64,000 nucleotides of DNA, taken from positions 2,563,178 to 2,627,177 of the forward strand of contig BCJU01000001.1 in the NCBI GenBank assembly GCA_001600355.1. The letters run 5' to 3'. Positions 21,878 to 31,323 of the stretch are shown here, piece by piece. Position 1 is the first letter of the stretch. Every line of letters starts with the position of its first letter. The notes beneath the pieces are model-generated. The model saw only the letters and a list, made by a program, of their open reading frames with translations, made no database searches and had not been told where the DNA came from. The position numbers and the translations under genes were made by a program. Source of the stretch: Meira nashicola. Taxonomy: Eukaryota > Basidiomycota > Exobasidiomycetes > Exobasidiales > Brachybasidiaceae.

Positions 21878-21882
21878 TGCAT
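21874..21882 (-). promoter_or_regulatory. Two-codon uORF overlapping the BTB start codon
   Basis: On the minus strand the leader reads GGATGCAATGAATGC. The uORF ATG-CAA-TGA ends in the TGA that overlaps the main ATG. Such overlaps can force termination and reinitiation. Whether the uORF is transcribed depends on the unseen transcription start. Confidence 0.35.
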
Positions 21883-22151
21883 CCTTTACTGAAAATATGA
21901 TGTCGTTGTTGTTGATGTTGTAGGAGAGGTGTTCTCCTAAGATCAACACTCAGACTCTGTACCTCTAAAGTGGCGCAATAGGCATCTCAAGTGTCTTTTC
22001 ATTTTCTCCACGCCCAGTCCAAATGTTTAATGCTGCATCATGCAATGTAAGACACACTTGAACGCGTCAAAGGTCGGTCATCATAATTCATACATCATTT
22101 CTCTATAAAGGGTTTAGTAATAATGTACATATATACACATACATGATTTAT

Positions 22152-25100
22152 TTAAGCATTCTTCGCCCTTTCACGATCTGCTTCATCTGCCATTTCCATC
22201 AAGAGATCAAATTCTCCACTTCGTAAGCATAATTCTCTAAATGCGCTTCCTTGAGTGCGTAATAATTTGCTCGGCTTATCGAATTCGATCATCTTTCCGG
22301 CATCAAGAACCAATACTTTGTCAAATGAAACGATTCCACGAATTCTGTGTGCAACGACGAGAAGAGTAGCATCTTGCATTTCTTGTCTGATGGTACGTTG
22401 AACAGCCGCATCACTTGTTGCATCTAAACTTGCCGTACTTTCATCTAATAAAACAATATTGCTATTGCTCAATTTTAATAATCCACGAGCCAAAGCTAAC
22501 AATTGACGTTGTCCAGCCGAAAAATTCTTTCCACCTTGTTCAACTGGCATATCAAGAGAAGTGATAACATCATTTGTTTTGTCGTTCGGATCATCTTCAG
22601 AAGAGGAAGACGATCCGGCTTTATTGGTATCGTTGAGCTCCTCTGATGCAAATTTCAACGCTGGCACCGTTGTTTCTGTCTCTTCACTCGCTTTGCCTTT
22701 AATTGGCGTACTCGTTCCGCTAAAGCGAGGTTTGGATAGCTTGCACCGTTTCAATGCGTCCCATAATACTTCATCATCAAAATTGCCAAAGGGATCCAAG
22801 TTGAAACGGACAGTACCAGAGAATAGTTGTGCTTCTTGTGGAATGATTGTTAATCTTTTTCGAATTTCTTCTAAAGCTACATTGCTTAGATCTTTACCGT
22901 CCACAATGATTCGACCAGTTTCCGCTTCTAAAAATCTGAAAAGTGCCAAAGCCAAACTACTCTTTCCACTTCCTGTTCTACCGCAAATTCCCACTTTTTC
23001 CCCAGCTTCGATGCGAAAAGAAACATTCTTCAACACAAGAGGTAATTCGGATGAGTACCGCACCGATAAATCTTCCACTTCGATCGCTCCTTTTCTTGAA
23101 GGCCAATTCTCATCAGGTTTCTCGCCTTGACCAAATCTTTCAGAATCGACGGCTAGATATTCACCTACCCTTTCGAGACTGTTTGCATTGATTTCCACTT
23201 GTGTATACATACGCATCACCCAGAGCACAGCATTAACGAGCTGGATACTGAAAGAAAGCGTGAAACCAGCTAAGGGTGCATCAATCTCTTTATTCAATAC
23301 CATAAAAATGGCGACAGAAAATGAAGTGATGAGCGCTAAAACATCCATTCGAATCGATAGCCATCGATTTTCGGCCCATAAAAAGTAAAATGGCCGATTT
23401 GATTTATCGATCAAACGTAAACAATGACGAGTAAATCTACTTGCGTCTCCATAAGCCCGAATCACAACCGCTCCCGTTAACACTTCGCCTACAAGAGTAA
23501 AAATTGGCGATCTTGTCACACTTTCCAATCGTTTCAAATCACGAGAAGAAGCGATATAAAGTGCACCAACAATCCAGTACAGCATGATAATCACGACTGC
23601 CAAAATAGTAAAGATTGGTAAAGAGAAGCAAGCAACGAGTAAGATTGCAATACTCTGCAAGCAAACATCAATAAAGAAGACCAATGATAATGTAATATCT
23701 TGATCGATCGTTTCGACATCTTTACTCAATCTGTTCATAATTCGACCTAAAGGCGTACGGTCGAACCATTGAGGCTTTGCATGGATAATTGTACGCAAAA
23801 GCTTCTCATAGATCAGGCGAGAAGCACGTAAAGAACCATAAACTGCTACACCGTCTCGTGCGATACTGCAAGAAACGTATGTCAAAGCCAAGATAGCGTA
23901 AATCGTAAGGAAATAGCGTGTTCTATCTTCTGATGGATCCAAAGTGAACAAATGTTTGGCTGATTCTTCGTACGTTGATGCCCATTGACGCAGCCAATTC
24001 GCATTAACGACATCTGTGATTCGACTAGAAGCGAAGAAGAAAATATAAATGATCCAGAAGAAAACCAATCCAGACATTGTCGTGGCAAAATTACAAACGT
24101 ATAATTTGTATGCCGTAAACCCAACGCTTCCTTTGCCGTAGGTTTCAATGTTTGCATGCAAGGCTTTCTTCTCCTGCTTGGCTTTTTTATCTGCTTCTTG
24201 TGATGCTCTAGCTTCTTCAGTAAGGTCTTCAACGGTGAGCGTTTGTCCTTCTTCTGCTGCTTCTTCTTCCTCTTGTTTCGCTTGAGTTCCTGATGTGCTG
24301 CGTTGTGGTGTTTGAGTTCCTGACTTTCCACCATGTTGATCAAAGATACCTCTTGCTTGCATCTCTGCTCCTGTACCTGAAGCAAGTACTCTACCATCTT
24401 TCAAAGCGATAGCAAGAGCTGCTCCAGGTAAACAAAGAGATACAGAATGGGTAACCATGATTACCGTTCTACCTTTCATCAGAGCGCCTTTTAAGCAATG
24501 TCGATAAAGATGTTTGGCAGTATGATTATCTACTGCGCTTAATACATCATCCAATAAGACATAGCGAGCAGGTGAATAAATTGCACGGGCCAGAGCAACC
24601 CGAGCTTTTTGTCCACCAGATAAGGCTGTACCCTTTTCACCTACTTCAGTTTCATCATTATACTCCAATATTTCCAAATCTGCTTCCAAGGCACATGCCT
24701 TGATCACCGATCGATATCTCTTTTCTTCATACGGTTGTCCGAATAAGATGTTTTCTTTGACAGTTGCGCCTAAGAGCCAGGGACTTTGAGGGCAATAGGC
24801 AATCGTTTCTGAAAGACCAGTATTAGGATCAATAGGCACAAGTGTACGTGCGACCGCACAAGGCATAAATGTACGACCAGATAAACGTCTAGTCTCACCT
24901 AAGAGACTAAGTAATAAAGTCGTTTTACCGCTTCCGACCGGTCCAGCAAGAATTGTTAGTTCACCTCGAGGAAAGCGAATGTCTATGTCGCGAAGACAGA
25001 ATGCGCTTCCATCTGCAATCTTTTCAGCTTCTTCGCTATAGGTAAATGTTGCTTTGTAAAAACCGAGAGGAGAGTTTGCATTAGTGCTGATGAAAGAGGC

Positions 25101-27557
25101 ATCGTTGTTGCTCGGTAGCAATTGATCATACTTTGATGTTTCTTCTTCACGCAAAAATTTGTCAATGCGCTTCAATGATACGACTGCCGAAAGAACATTG
25201 ACCAACATGTCGGGCAAAGCATCGAGCGGATTTCTCAAAGCGTTGAATAAAGCCAAAGCTGTGAAAGCAGTCTCGGCAGGTAAAGGACGCTTAAGTACCA
25301 AAGTGTGAACGGTAAAGGTGATCATTGTAACAACTGTGGGCAAAGACAGATAGAGCAAATAACTCAAAAGTCCAGCAATGAATCGCTCTCGCAATGCCTT
25401 TAGCTCCTTCTCTCGTGTTTCACCCATGCGTTTCTCAAATGGCTTTTCCCATGCAAAGAATTTAACTGTTTTGATGCAAGTCAGCACTTCGTTTGCTAAA
25501 TTGAGCCGTTCATCAATTGCCTTTAACATCTTTGCTTGCTTTTTCGTGAAATATTTGGCAGCAGCAATTTGCAGAGGAATTGCGATAAATATGGCCGCAA
25601 TTCCAACCAATGCAGAAAGACCTAGCAACTGAAGCAAGAATACGACACAAAGCACAATTTGAATCGGAGACAAAGGAAAAATGAAATGCATGTAAGCTCC
25701 AATTTCCGAAACGCGGAAAACGTCAACCGCGACCAAATTTGTGACCTCTCCATCTGAAGTTCTTTTGTTTTCTTCGCCATCTTCGTCTTTCGTGTTATCG
25801 TCTTTTGCTTTTGTATTATCTTCCTTCCCATCCTTTTCCTCTTTTGCCGCTCCTCCTGTATCACGTCTTCGTAAACTTTTGTTGACGATCTCAAATATAA
25901 GGATCGCACGAGCACGAATACAGAGCCGACGGCCAATATAAAGACCTTGAGATGCCGAGACAGTATCAATAAATCCTCCTATGAGTAAAAATACTGCATA
26001 TAAGACAGCCATATGGAGAGGCGTCGAATGTTTTCCGTGTGATCTTTCTGCTATGTAGCTCAAAATCAATTTGATCGCCAAAGGTGCTGTCATAGAAGCA
26101 AAGCCTTGTATTGTGGCCCAAGCCATTTGAGCAGCTACCAATGGAGCAAAATGACGTACAAGCTTGATCGTGAGAGACCTTGTAGAGTGAGGCAAACCTG
26201 CTTGTCTATCGTCTTCACTCAGTAACAAAGGAGTGTCTTCTTCTAAGCCATCATCACTCGCTTCATGCTGTCCAGCACTTTGATCTAACTTAAATGCTTT
26301 CGTATCATTTTCCGAACGATACGCAGCCACGACAGAAGCTGCATGACTTCCGGATGGAACATCAGGAACAGCATCGAGTGTGAATTGAACTTTGTAGTGC
26401 TTCAATATTGCAGGCGTTACAAATTCGAAAAATGCTTTCGACAGGAGAGAAGCGCGAGATTCTGGTGCGGGAAGAAGAGAATGTATCTCTTTCGCCTGAT
26501 CTGCATTTGCTTGCTCTAAAGCGGCTGATGATCCTCCTATTGAACCTCTTGGAGAGCCGGCATGACGTGGAGTCGGGATTGCTGTTCGTGCTTCAGCGAT
26601 AAGAGGATCTGCTTGTGTTGTTTCTTGAATCGCGCGTAATTGCAGGGGTAGACGTGCTCGTACTGGAAATGTCAACGATGGAATCAGCGTAAATCCACAC
26701 ACAGATGTGTAGACCGCTGAGATTATGATGTCCAATCGTGTCGAATTACGATCGATCAAAGATGAGCGAAGCTCCCAGACTGCAATGATGAAAGCGACAG
26801 AGAAGAGGAAGACCTTGTGCTTGAATAAAGAATTTCGACGTAACACAGTGAACAAACTCAAGAAGCTCAAGAAAGTCCACAAAATGATCCAATTTGCACG
26901 TTCTTTAATGAGAACGAAGCTTGAAATAGCAACAGCCAAAGCAGCTAAAGATCCTAAAAGCTCCCATGATCTCTTGAACTTCTCAATCGCATCGCTTGAG
27001 AGCAAATTTCGTCCTGTGTTTTCACGTAAATTCTGCCGCAAGACACGATGAACTTCATTGAATATCACTGCGTTCTCTGTACGGAAAACGTGAGTGGCTG
27101 CTGTTGAATTAGGATCATTAGATCGTTCTCCATCAGACGTGGAAGTGGTAGGCTGAGTGTATCTTTGCAGGCCAGTCGTTCGTCTCTTTGGACGTGAACG
27201 TCCTTGAATTTTATCTGCCAACCTGGATCCATTCAAGGGCATAATGGTAGTCAAGATTGAAGATAAGGTACTACGTCCTACTGATCGTGGCTCGCCATTG
27301 GTCTGTACGCCGTCAAGTCGGACATTGGACGCCTCTGGGTTTAATTGAGCGATTCGCAAAGCAGAAGATGCTTTCCTTCTCCTTCTTGATGTCCAATGTG
27401 CGATAAGAATTGAAATAGATATCGCAACTGATAAGAGTGGAATCAGTCTATTCAGGTATTCTTCGCGAACGCATTCTGATAGATCTTCACCTTGCCATAT
27501 TGGTCCATGGCATGCACGTAAATCTAGCCAGCTAAATGCCGGGAAGATTGCAAACAT
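22152..27557 (-). CDS. ABCC-type (MRP/Ybt1-like) full-length ABC transporter
   Basis: A 1,801-residue protein without introns. An N-terminal TMD0 of several hydrophobic helices (about 1-320) is followed by TMD1, NBD1, TMD2 and NBD2. NBD1 has Walker A GPVGSGKTT near 870, signature LSGGQKARVALARA and Walker B YVLLDDVLSAVD, with Asp where the catalytic Glu is usual. NBD2 has Walker A GRTGSGKSS near 1525, signature FSAGQRQLLALARG and Walker B IVLLDESTASLD with the Glu. That asymmetry is normal for ABCC proteins. NBD2 carries an acidic Ser-rich insert of about 60 residues before its signature, and TMD1 an acidic Lys/Asp/Glu loop, as in fungal Ybt1-type vacuolar pumps. Likely substrates are glutathione or bile-acid-like conjugates; the exact one is unknown. 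Confidence 0.93.
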   Translation of the reverse strand: MFAIFPAFSWLDLRACHGPIWQGEDLSECVREEYLNRLIPLLSVAISISILIAHWTSRRRRKASSALRIAQLNPEASNVRLDGVQTNGEPRSVGRSTLSSILTTIMPLNGSRLADKIQGRSRPKRRTTGLQRYTQPTTSTSDGERSNDPNSTAATHVFRTENAVIFNEVHRVLRQNLRENTGRNLLSSDAIEKFKRSWELLGSLAALAVAISSFVLIKERANWIILWTFLSFLSLFTVLRRNSLFKHKVFLFSVAFIIAVWELRSSLIDRNSTRLDIIISAVYTSVCGFTLIPSLTFPVRARLPLQLRAIQETTQADPLIAEARTAIPTPRHAGSPRGSIGGSSAALEQANADQAKEIHSLLPAPESRASLLSKAFFEFVTPAILKHYKVQFTLDAVPDVPSGSHAASVVAAYRSENDTKAFKLDQSAGQHEASDDGLEEDTPLLLSEDDRQAGLPHSTRSLTIKLVRHFAPLVAAQMAWATIQGFASMTAPLAIKLILSYIAERSHGKHSTPLHMAVLYAVFLLIGGFIDTVSASQGLYIGRRLCIRARAILIFEIVNKSLRRRDTGGAAKEEKDGKEDNTKAKDDNTKDEDGEENKRTSDGEVTNLVAVDVFRVSEIGAYMHFIFPLSPIQIVLCVVFLLQLLGLSALVGIAAIFIAIPLQIAAAKYFTKKQAKMLKAIDERLNLANEVLTCIKTVKFFAWEKPFEKRMGETREKELKALRERFIAGLLSYLLYLSLPTVVTMITFTVHTLVLKRPLPAETAFTALALFNALRNPLDALPDMLVNVLSAVVSLKRIDKFLREEETSKYDQLLPSNNDASFISTNANSPLGFYKATFTYSEEAEKIADGSAFCLRDIDIRFPRGELTILAGPVGSGKTTLLLSLLGETRRLSGRTFMPCAVARTLVPIDPNTGLSETIAYCPQSPWLLGATVKENILFGQPYEEKRYRSVIKACALEADLEILEYNDETEVGEKGTALSGGQKARVALARAIYSPARYVLLDDVLSAVDNHTAKHLYRHCLKGALMKGRTVIMVTHSVSLCLPGAALAIALKDGRVLASGTGAEMQARGIFDQHGGKSGTQTPQRSTSGTQAKQEEEEAAEEGQTLTVEDLTEEARASQEADKKAKQEKKALHANIETYGKGSVGFTAYKLYVCNFATTMSGLVFFWIIYIFFFASSRITDVVNANWLRQWASTYEESAKHLFTLDPSEDRTRYFLTIYAILALTYVSCSIARDGVAVYGSLRASRLIYEKLLRTIIHAKPQWFDRTPLGRIMNRLSKDVETIDQDITLSLVFFIDVCLQSIAILLVACFSLPIFTILAVVIIMLYWIVGALYIASSRDLKRLESVTRSPIFTLVGEVLTGAVVIRAYGDASRFTRHCLRLIDKSNRPFYFLWAENRWLSIRMDVLALITSFSVAIFMVLNKEIDAPLAGFTLSFSIQLVNAVLWVMRMYTQVEINANSLERVGEYLAVDSERFGQGEKPDENWPSRKGAIEVEDLSVRYSSELPLVLKNVSFRIEAGEKVGICGRTGSGKSSLALALFRFLEAETGRIIVDGKDLSNVALEEIRKRLTIIPQEAQLFSGTVRFNLDPFGNFDDEVLWDALKRCKLSKPRFSGTSTPIKGKASEETETTVPALKFASEELNDTNKAGSSSSSEDDPNDKTNDVITSLDMPVEQGGKNFSAGQRQLLALARGLLKLSNSNIVLLDESTASLDATSDAAVQRTIRQEMQDATLLVVAHRIRGIVSFDKVLVLDAGKMIEFDKPSKLLRTQGSAFRELCLRSGEFDLLMEMADEADRERAKNA

Positions 27558-28364
27558 AATTTGCTCACTACCTTCCTTGTTAATTCACTGGGAGCAGAGT
27601 ATACTTTAATCAATTCCTTGCGTTGTAGATAACAAAATGGAAAAGAAGTAAGGGTATATATGATGGTGATGAGCCAAGCAAACAAAAACAATCAACCTTT
27701 TTCTTCCCTTCAAAATACAGACATAAGCTTTTTTTTATCGATTCCACATGGTCGACTGTGCACTTGCAGCTACATATATTCGGCAAAAATTCACACACTC
27801 AGGATGCGTGCGTTTCGGCGCTAAAGGCGCGGGCGCCTCAAATCGTTCGCTGACTATGTAAAGTGACACTTTAACGCCGTTCAATTCTTCGCAAAAAATG
27901 ACACCTTTCTAGATTTGTGCTCAGCAGCCATTTTTGAGCGGATTGTTTTGTAAAAAAAATGGTGATTACTATTTAGAATAGAATTATTACAGAAAAGTCT
28001 TGCACGTGCCGCCTGTATTCTGACAGATGAAACATAATATTGGTCATCTTCGAGAGAAGTATACCTCCCGCACCTTTTCTCCTATCTATAGGGAAACTAG
28101 CCTATTTTTGGTTATTCATTAGCGCCACACCCCCCGGTTTTTTTTCCTAGCAAAGGGTTGGTAAAGTAAAATCTGTGGATCGATCCACTTTGCATTTGTG
28201 CAGTGAAATTTTATCCCGTGTTGGTGCTGCAGGCATATGGCCGCGTTTGTTGTTTGCATGCACATAAGCGTTAAACAATTATATTTGATGCATGCGTGCG
28301 TTCCAGCTTGAATTTACTCGCCGTTATCATCCCACATACCATCGCTATTATCATATAAATCATC
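27558..28364. other. Divergent intergenic region (0.8 kb), ABC transporter / small low-complexity gene
   Basis: No credible gene. There are G+C islands (GGCGCTAAAGGCGCGGGCGCC near 27817-27837), T-rich runs and a TGCATGCGTGCG stretch near 28290. The last 60 bp before 28365 are A+T-rich and resemble a 5' leader. Confidence 0.45.
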
Positions 28365-29075
28365 ATGGCTTCTCGTTCTTCAGAAAATAAGTCATCAACG
28401 ACCTCTAGTCGCCCATCTTCATCTTCGGCTGATGGGCAAAATCAAAACGCTCATACATTCACTCCTTTTGGAGCCGCATTTCCATCTCGTAGAAGTTCTA
28501 CACCGGCTGCATCTTTTATTCCTCCAAGATTTTGGCAAGCAGCAGGATATACACAAAATATACCAAATCAAAATGAACGAACAGCCACTTCATCTTCATC
28601 ACTACAACCTCCACCCTTGCAACGTTCTTCCATTTCTAGCGATACATTAACATCCGGTAACAAACTTCATCAATCCAATTCGCATTCAGGTGAAACTCAT
28701 CAACAACATGGATTTATGAATTTGCCTAGACGAACTTCGTTCGGAACTGTTTTAGGAGGTAACCGTTTGACAGCTTTTACAGCTCTAGGAATGGGATCAG
28801 GAGCGAATAGTCAAGGAAATAACATTAACAGGACCTCTCAACAAAGTAACACTAGTACCGATTCGGTCAATTCGATGGGTCTCAAATCAAAGTCAAGTTT
28901 CGGTACATTACCTGGTTTGCAGGAATCAGCCATATCGACGAGCGCAGATTCCACGCCTGCTCCTAGTTTGCCCTCTTCACCCGTACAGAAACCTCAAAAA
29001 ACTCGAACAGTCTTTCTACCAGGTCCAGATGGGATGTGTGTTGAGAATCGTGCTAGACGTAGGTCGGAAGCATGA
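28365..29075 (+). CDS. Small Ser/Gln/Asn-rich protein of unknown function
   Basis: A 236-residue protein that I do not recognise. It is dominated by Ser, Thr, Asn, Gln and Pro, with no membrane segment and no cysteine motif. Short ordered-looking islands are TFTPFGAAFPSRRSSTPAASFIPPRFW (split here as PFGAAFPSRRSS and PPRFW, about 30-60), LPRRTSFGTVLGGNRLTAF (about 122-140) and a basic end FLPGPDGMCVENRARRRSEA. The RRxS contexts (PSRRSS, LPRRTS, RARRRS) resemble PKA-type phosphorylation sites, so a disordered signalling or RNA-binding regulator is conceivable but not shown. A clear ATG in a normal leader, and G+C and codon use like the neighbours, support it as a gene. Confidence 0.6.
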   Translation: MASRSSENKSSTTSSRPSSSSADGQNQNAHTFTPFGAAFPSRRSSTPAASFIPPRFWQAAGYTQNIPNQNERTATSSSSLQPPPLQRSSISSDTLTSGNKLHQSNSHSGETHQQHGFMNLPRRTSFGTVLGGNRLTAFTALGMGSGANSQGNNINRTSQQSNTSTDSVNSMGLKSKSSFGTLPGLQESAISTSADSTPAPSLPSSPVQKPQKTRTVFLPGPDGMCVENRARRRSEA

Positions 29076-29546
29076 TTGAGATTACGAATATCGCAACTTT
29101 TGGCTTATCGATCTCAAATTGTTCTTTTTCTCATTCGGTCCCTATTTCATTCTGCGCATTGTACAGTATACAATCGATATACAGTGTTATATCATTCCCT
29201 TATCAATCCCATGTATTATTGCATCAATACGTATAAGAAGTGGTGCAAAAGACATGTTCAGGAGGTAGACAGTATATTCCAAAATGGCAGGAAATTTGAA
29301 TAGAAAAAAAGAGCATTTAGATATTTGCGAGGGTAAGGATCAGAAGGCGAAGAAAGGGGACAGCGTTGGGTGTTTTCTTTTGCAATATAAGTACAAATAC
29401 TAATCTTGTTCCAAATTTTAGATGAACAGATCTAAAAGAGTGACAGCTCTTGGCTAAAGTCTGCATTTGTAAAAGACTTCTAAATGTGCGGATGAAAGAC
29501 TTGCATTTCTTTCACGTCACGTAAAAGATGTGTTTTTTAATAAACT
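29076..29546. other. Intergenic region between convergent genes (471 bp)
   Basis: A convergent 3' region between the small low-complexity gene and PIS1. It is A+T-rich, with TTTTTTAATAAACTTTACTTTTTTTG near 29531-29556. I see no gene. Confidence 0.4.
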
Positions 29547-30503
29547 TTACTTTTTTTGACGATTCTTCTCACGTTCTGCCAAATCGATTCCGACCAAAAC
29601 TTTTGCTGCTTTCCAGAATTGAACAGCATTGATAATTTGCTTGACGAAAAAGATGGGGAAGGTGATCACTGCAACGATTTGAGGCCAAGTGAGATTTTCA
29701 ATCATTTTGAAAAAGGAAGCTTGGATAGAATCTGGATTTCTTGCCGCTTCAAGAACCAAAGAAGAGGCTACTCCTTTACCCAAGGGCCACAAGAACCATT
29801 CAGGTTTGAGACCCAATGGAGTTGGATAAAAGTCCATCAAATAAAGACAAACGAAAAAGAGTTCATTTCCGGCGCAATAGAAGAACAAAGTTCTGCTATC
29901 ATTGTAATAGTACCACAGAATCCATGACACATCAGAAGTGACCATTTTATGAGATGACGATCCGGTGATAAGGGAACTATACATGTGAATATAGTGGCTC
30001 GAGAAATCCAAAGTGATCAAACCTTGGAAAATGATTGCACATCTTGGATATGCTGTCGTTAAGAAACATAGCAAACAAGCTGTTGCGCATCGATCTGTAA
30101 CCATATCCAATACAGCTCCGAACTTGGTAGCTTGTCCTAATCTTCGAGCTGCAACACCATCTGCTGCATCCAAAAGGGAGGAGAAACCATATAATAAAGT
30201 GCAAGTTTTTGGATTACTCTTCATGTAATACAATGATAATGCTGCCAAGATCACCCTTGCATAACCAATCAGATTGGGAACGAATAAGAACACATTCTCT
30301 TGTGCTGTATTTGCCCTTCGAACTGCTTCCTCGCTATCTAAAATTTCTTCTTCTTCTCCGTTTGCATGAACTGTTCTACGTGTAACTGAATTGGCCGAAG
30401 ATGTTCTTGAATTAGCATTACGTGTAATCGTCCCTTTCTCAGATTCTACATCAGAAGGTGAAATTTGACCGGCGGCTTTGGATACCCTAGATGATCGGGC
30501 CAT
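29547..30503 (-). CDS. PIS1: Phosphatidylinositol synthase (CDP-alcohol phosphatidyltransferase)
   Basis: A 318-residue integral membrane protein. It joins CDP-diacylglycerol and myo-inositol to make phosphatidylinositol in the ER. The CDP-alcohol phosphatidyltransferase motif D-x2-DG-x2-AR-x8-G-x3-D-x3-D is complete at 112-137 (LDAADGVAAR, G129, D133, D137). Hydrophobic segments lie near 70-95, 140-165, 200-220 and 275-292. The first 68 residues are polar (Ser/Arg/Glu) and extend the protein beyond the roughly 220 residues of yeast Pis1. The C-terminal Lys/Arg tail (EREKNRQKK) could be an ER-retention-type basic end. The ATG at 30503 is the first in frame. Confidence 0.95.
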   Translation of the reverse strand: MARSSRVSKAAGQISPSDVESEKGTITRNANSRTSSANSVTRRTVHANGEEEEILDSEEAVRRANTAQENVFLFVPNLIGYARVILAALSLYYMKSNPKTCTLLYGFSSLLDAADGVAARRLGQATKFGAVLDMVTDRCATACLLCFLTTAYPRCAIIFQGLITLDFSSHYIHMYSSLITGSSSHKMVTSDVSWILWYYYNDSRTLFFYCAGNELFFVCLYLMDFYPTPLGLKPEWFLWPLGKGVASSLVLEAARNPDSIQASFFKMIENLTWPQIVAVITFPIFFVKQIINAVQFWKAAKVLVGIDLAEREKNRQKK

Positions 30504-31323
30504 GTTGATGATAATGTTTGGACTATGGATGGAGATAGTAAGCCAATGTAAAGATGCTATTAATCATACGCTATTCGAAGCTCAATTTGACTGTTGATCG
30601 TATCGCCAAATGAAAAGCAACGAATCTTTGGCTCTGGCTCTTTCCGTTGTTCAACCTAAGATGGTGGAGAATTATCTGTTCCGGTCATATGATCTCTCCT
30701 TCTCCCAAAACAACTTCTTAATTTTTAGCTTCCTCGGTCTCTCACAACCTTTTCGCTGCTCGTGCATTCATTACGGTATTCTTTTCCACCCCACACAGAC
30801 TATTTGTACATCAAAGCATACATACCTAGGCGAGCACGCTTTGTTTATCGTAAATGTTATATTACTGCCTTACACGCGGATTTTAGATTGTTCGCCGCGC
30901 TTACAGCGTGTACGCGTATCTAGATGTACTTTAGTCAGTCCATGCACGAGTGCACATGTAAGCAAATCTTCTGGCCGTTCGGTCGTTCTGTGCTTAGACA
31001 GGGATGAGGCATCTGTGCGCGACGCGGCGTCGTTTCTTTTTTTCTTTAAGAAGCGAGCCAAGAAGAAATGAGTTTATCGGAAATTGGGTTTGGGCGTAAA
31101 TGTTGCAAACTCTCTGATACGGTGCCCAAAAAAGATAATTATGCATGAGAATACGTGGAATGGTAACCCTTTTTGCCAGAAGTTTAAAGTTATTCCATTC
31201 TACAATCCTTTTACAACAATCACCACAACGTCTCTTAATACTACTTCTTCGCATTATCGATTGGGATCAATTTGATAGTGACAAAAGTAGATTAAAAGAA
31301 TTTCATCCAAAGGTAGATTGCAA
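30504..31323. other. Divergent intergenic region (0.8 kb), PIS1 / SERCA
   Basis: No convincing gene. An open frame from ATG 30610 (153 codons) is Cys- and Ser-rich without a domain and I reject it. An ACGCGT hexamer is at 30912-30917. The final 150 bp before the pump are A+T-rich and leader-like. Confidence 0.45.

Noticed and set aside
22561..23130. 189-codon frame antisense to the ABC transporter NBD2
   Set aside because: Composition mirrors the acidic Ser-rich insert on the other strand; no domain.
30610..31071. 153-codon open frame in the PIS1/SERCA intergenic region
   Set aside because: Has an ATG but no domain, odd Cys/Ser-rich composition, and lies across a shared promoter; looks like chance.
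31318..31323. Two extra residues at the SERCA N-terminus
   Set aside because: They would begin at a TTG; the first ATG is at 31324.
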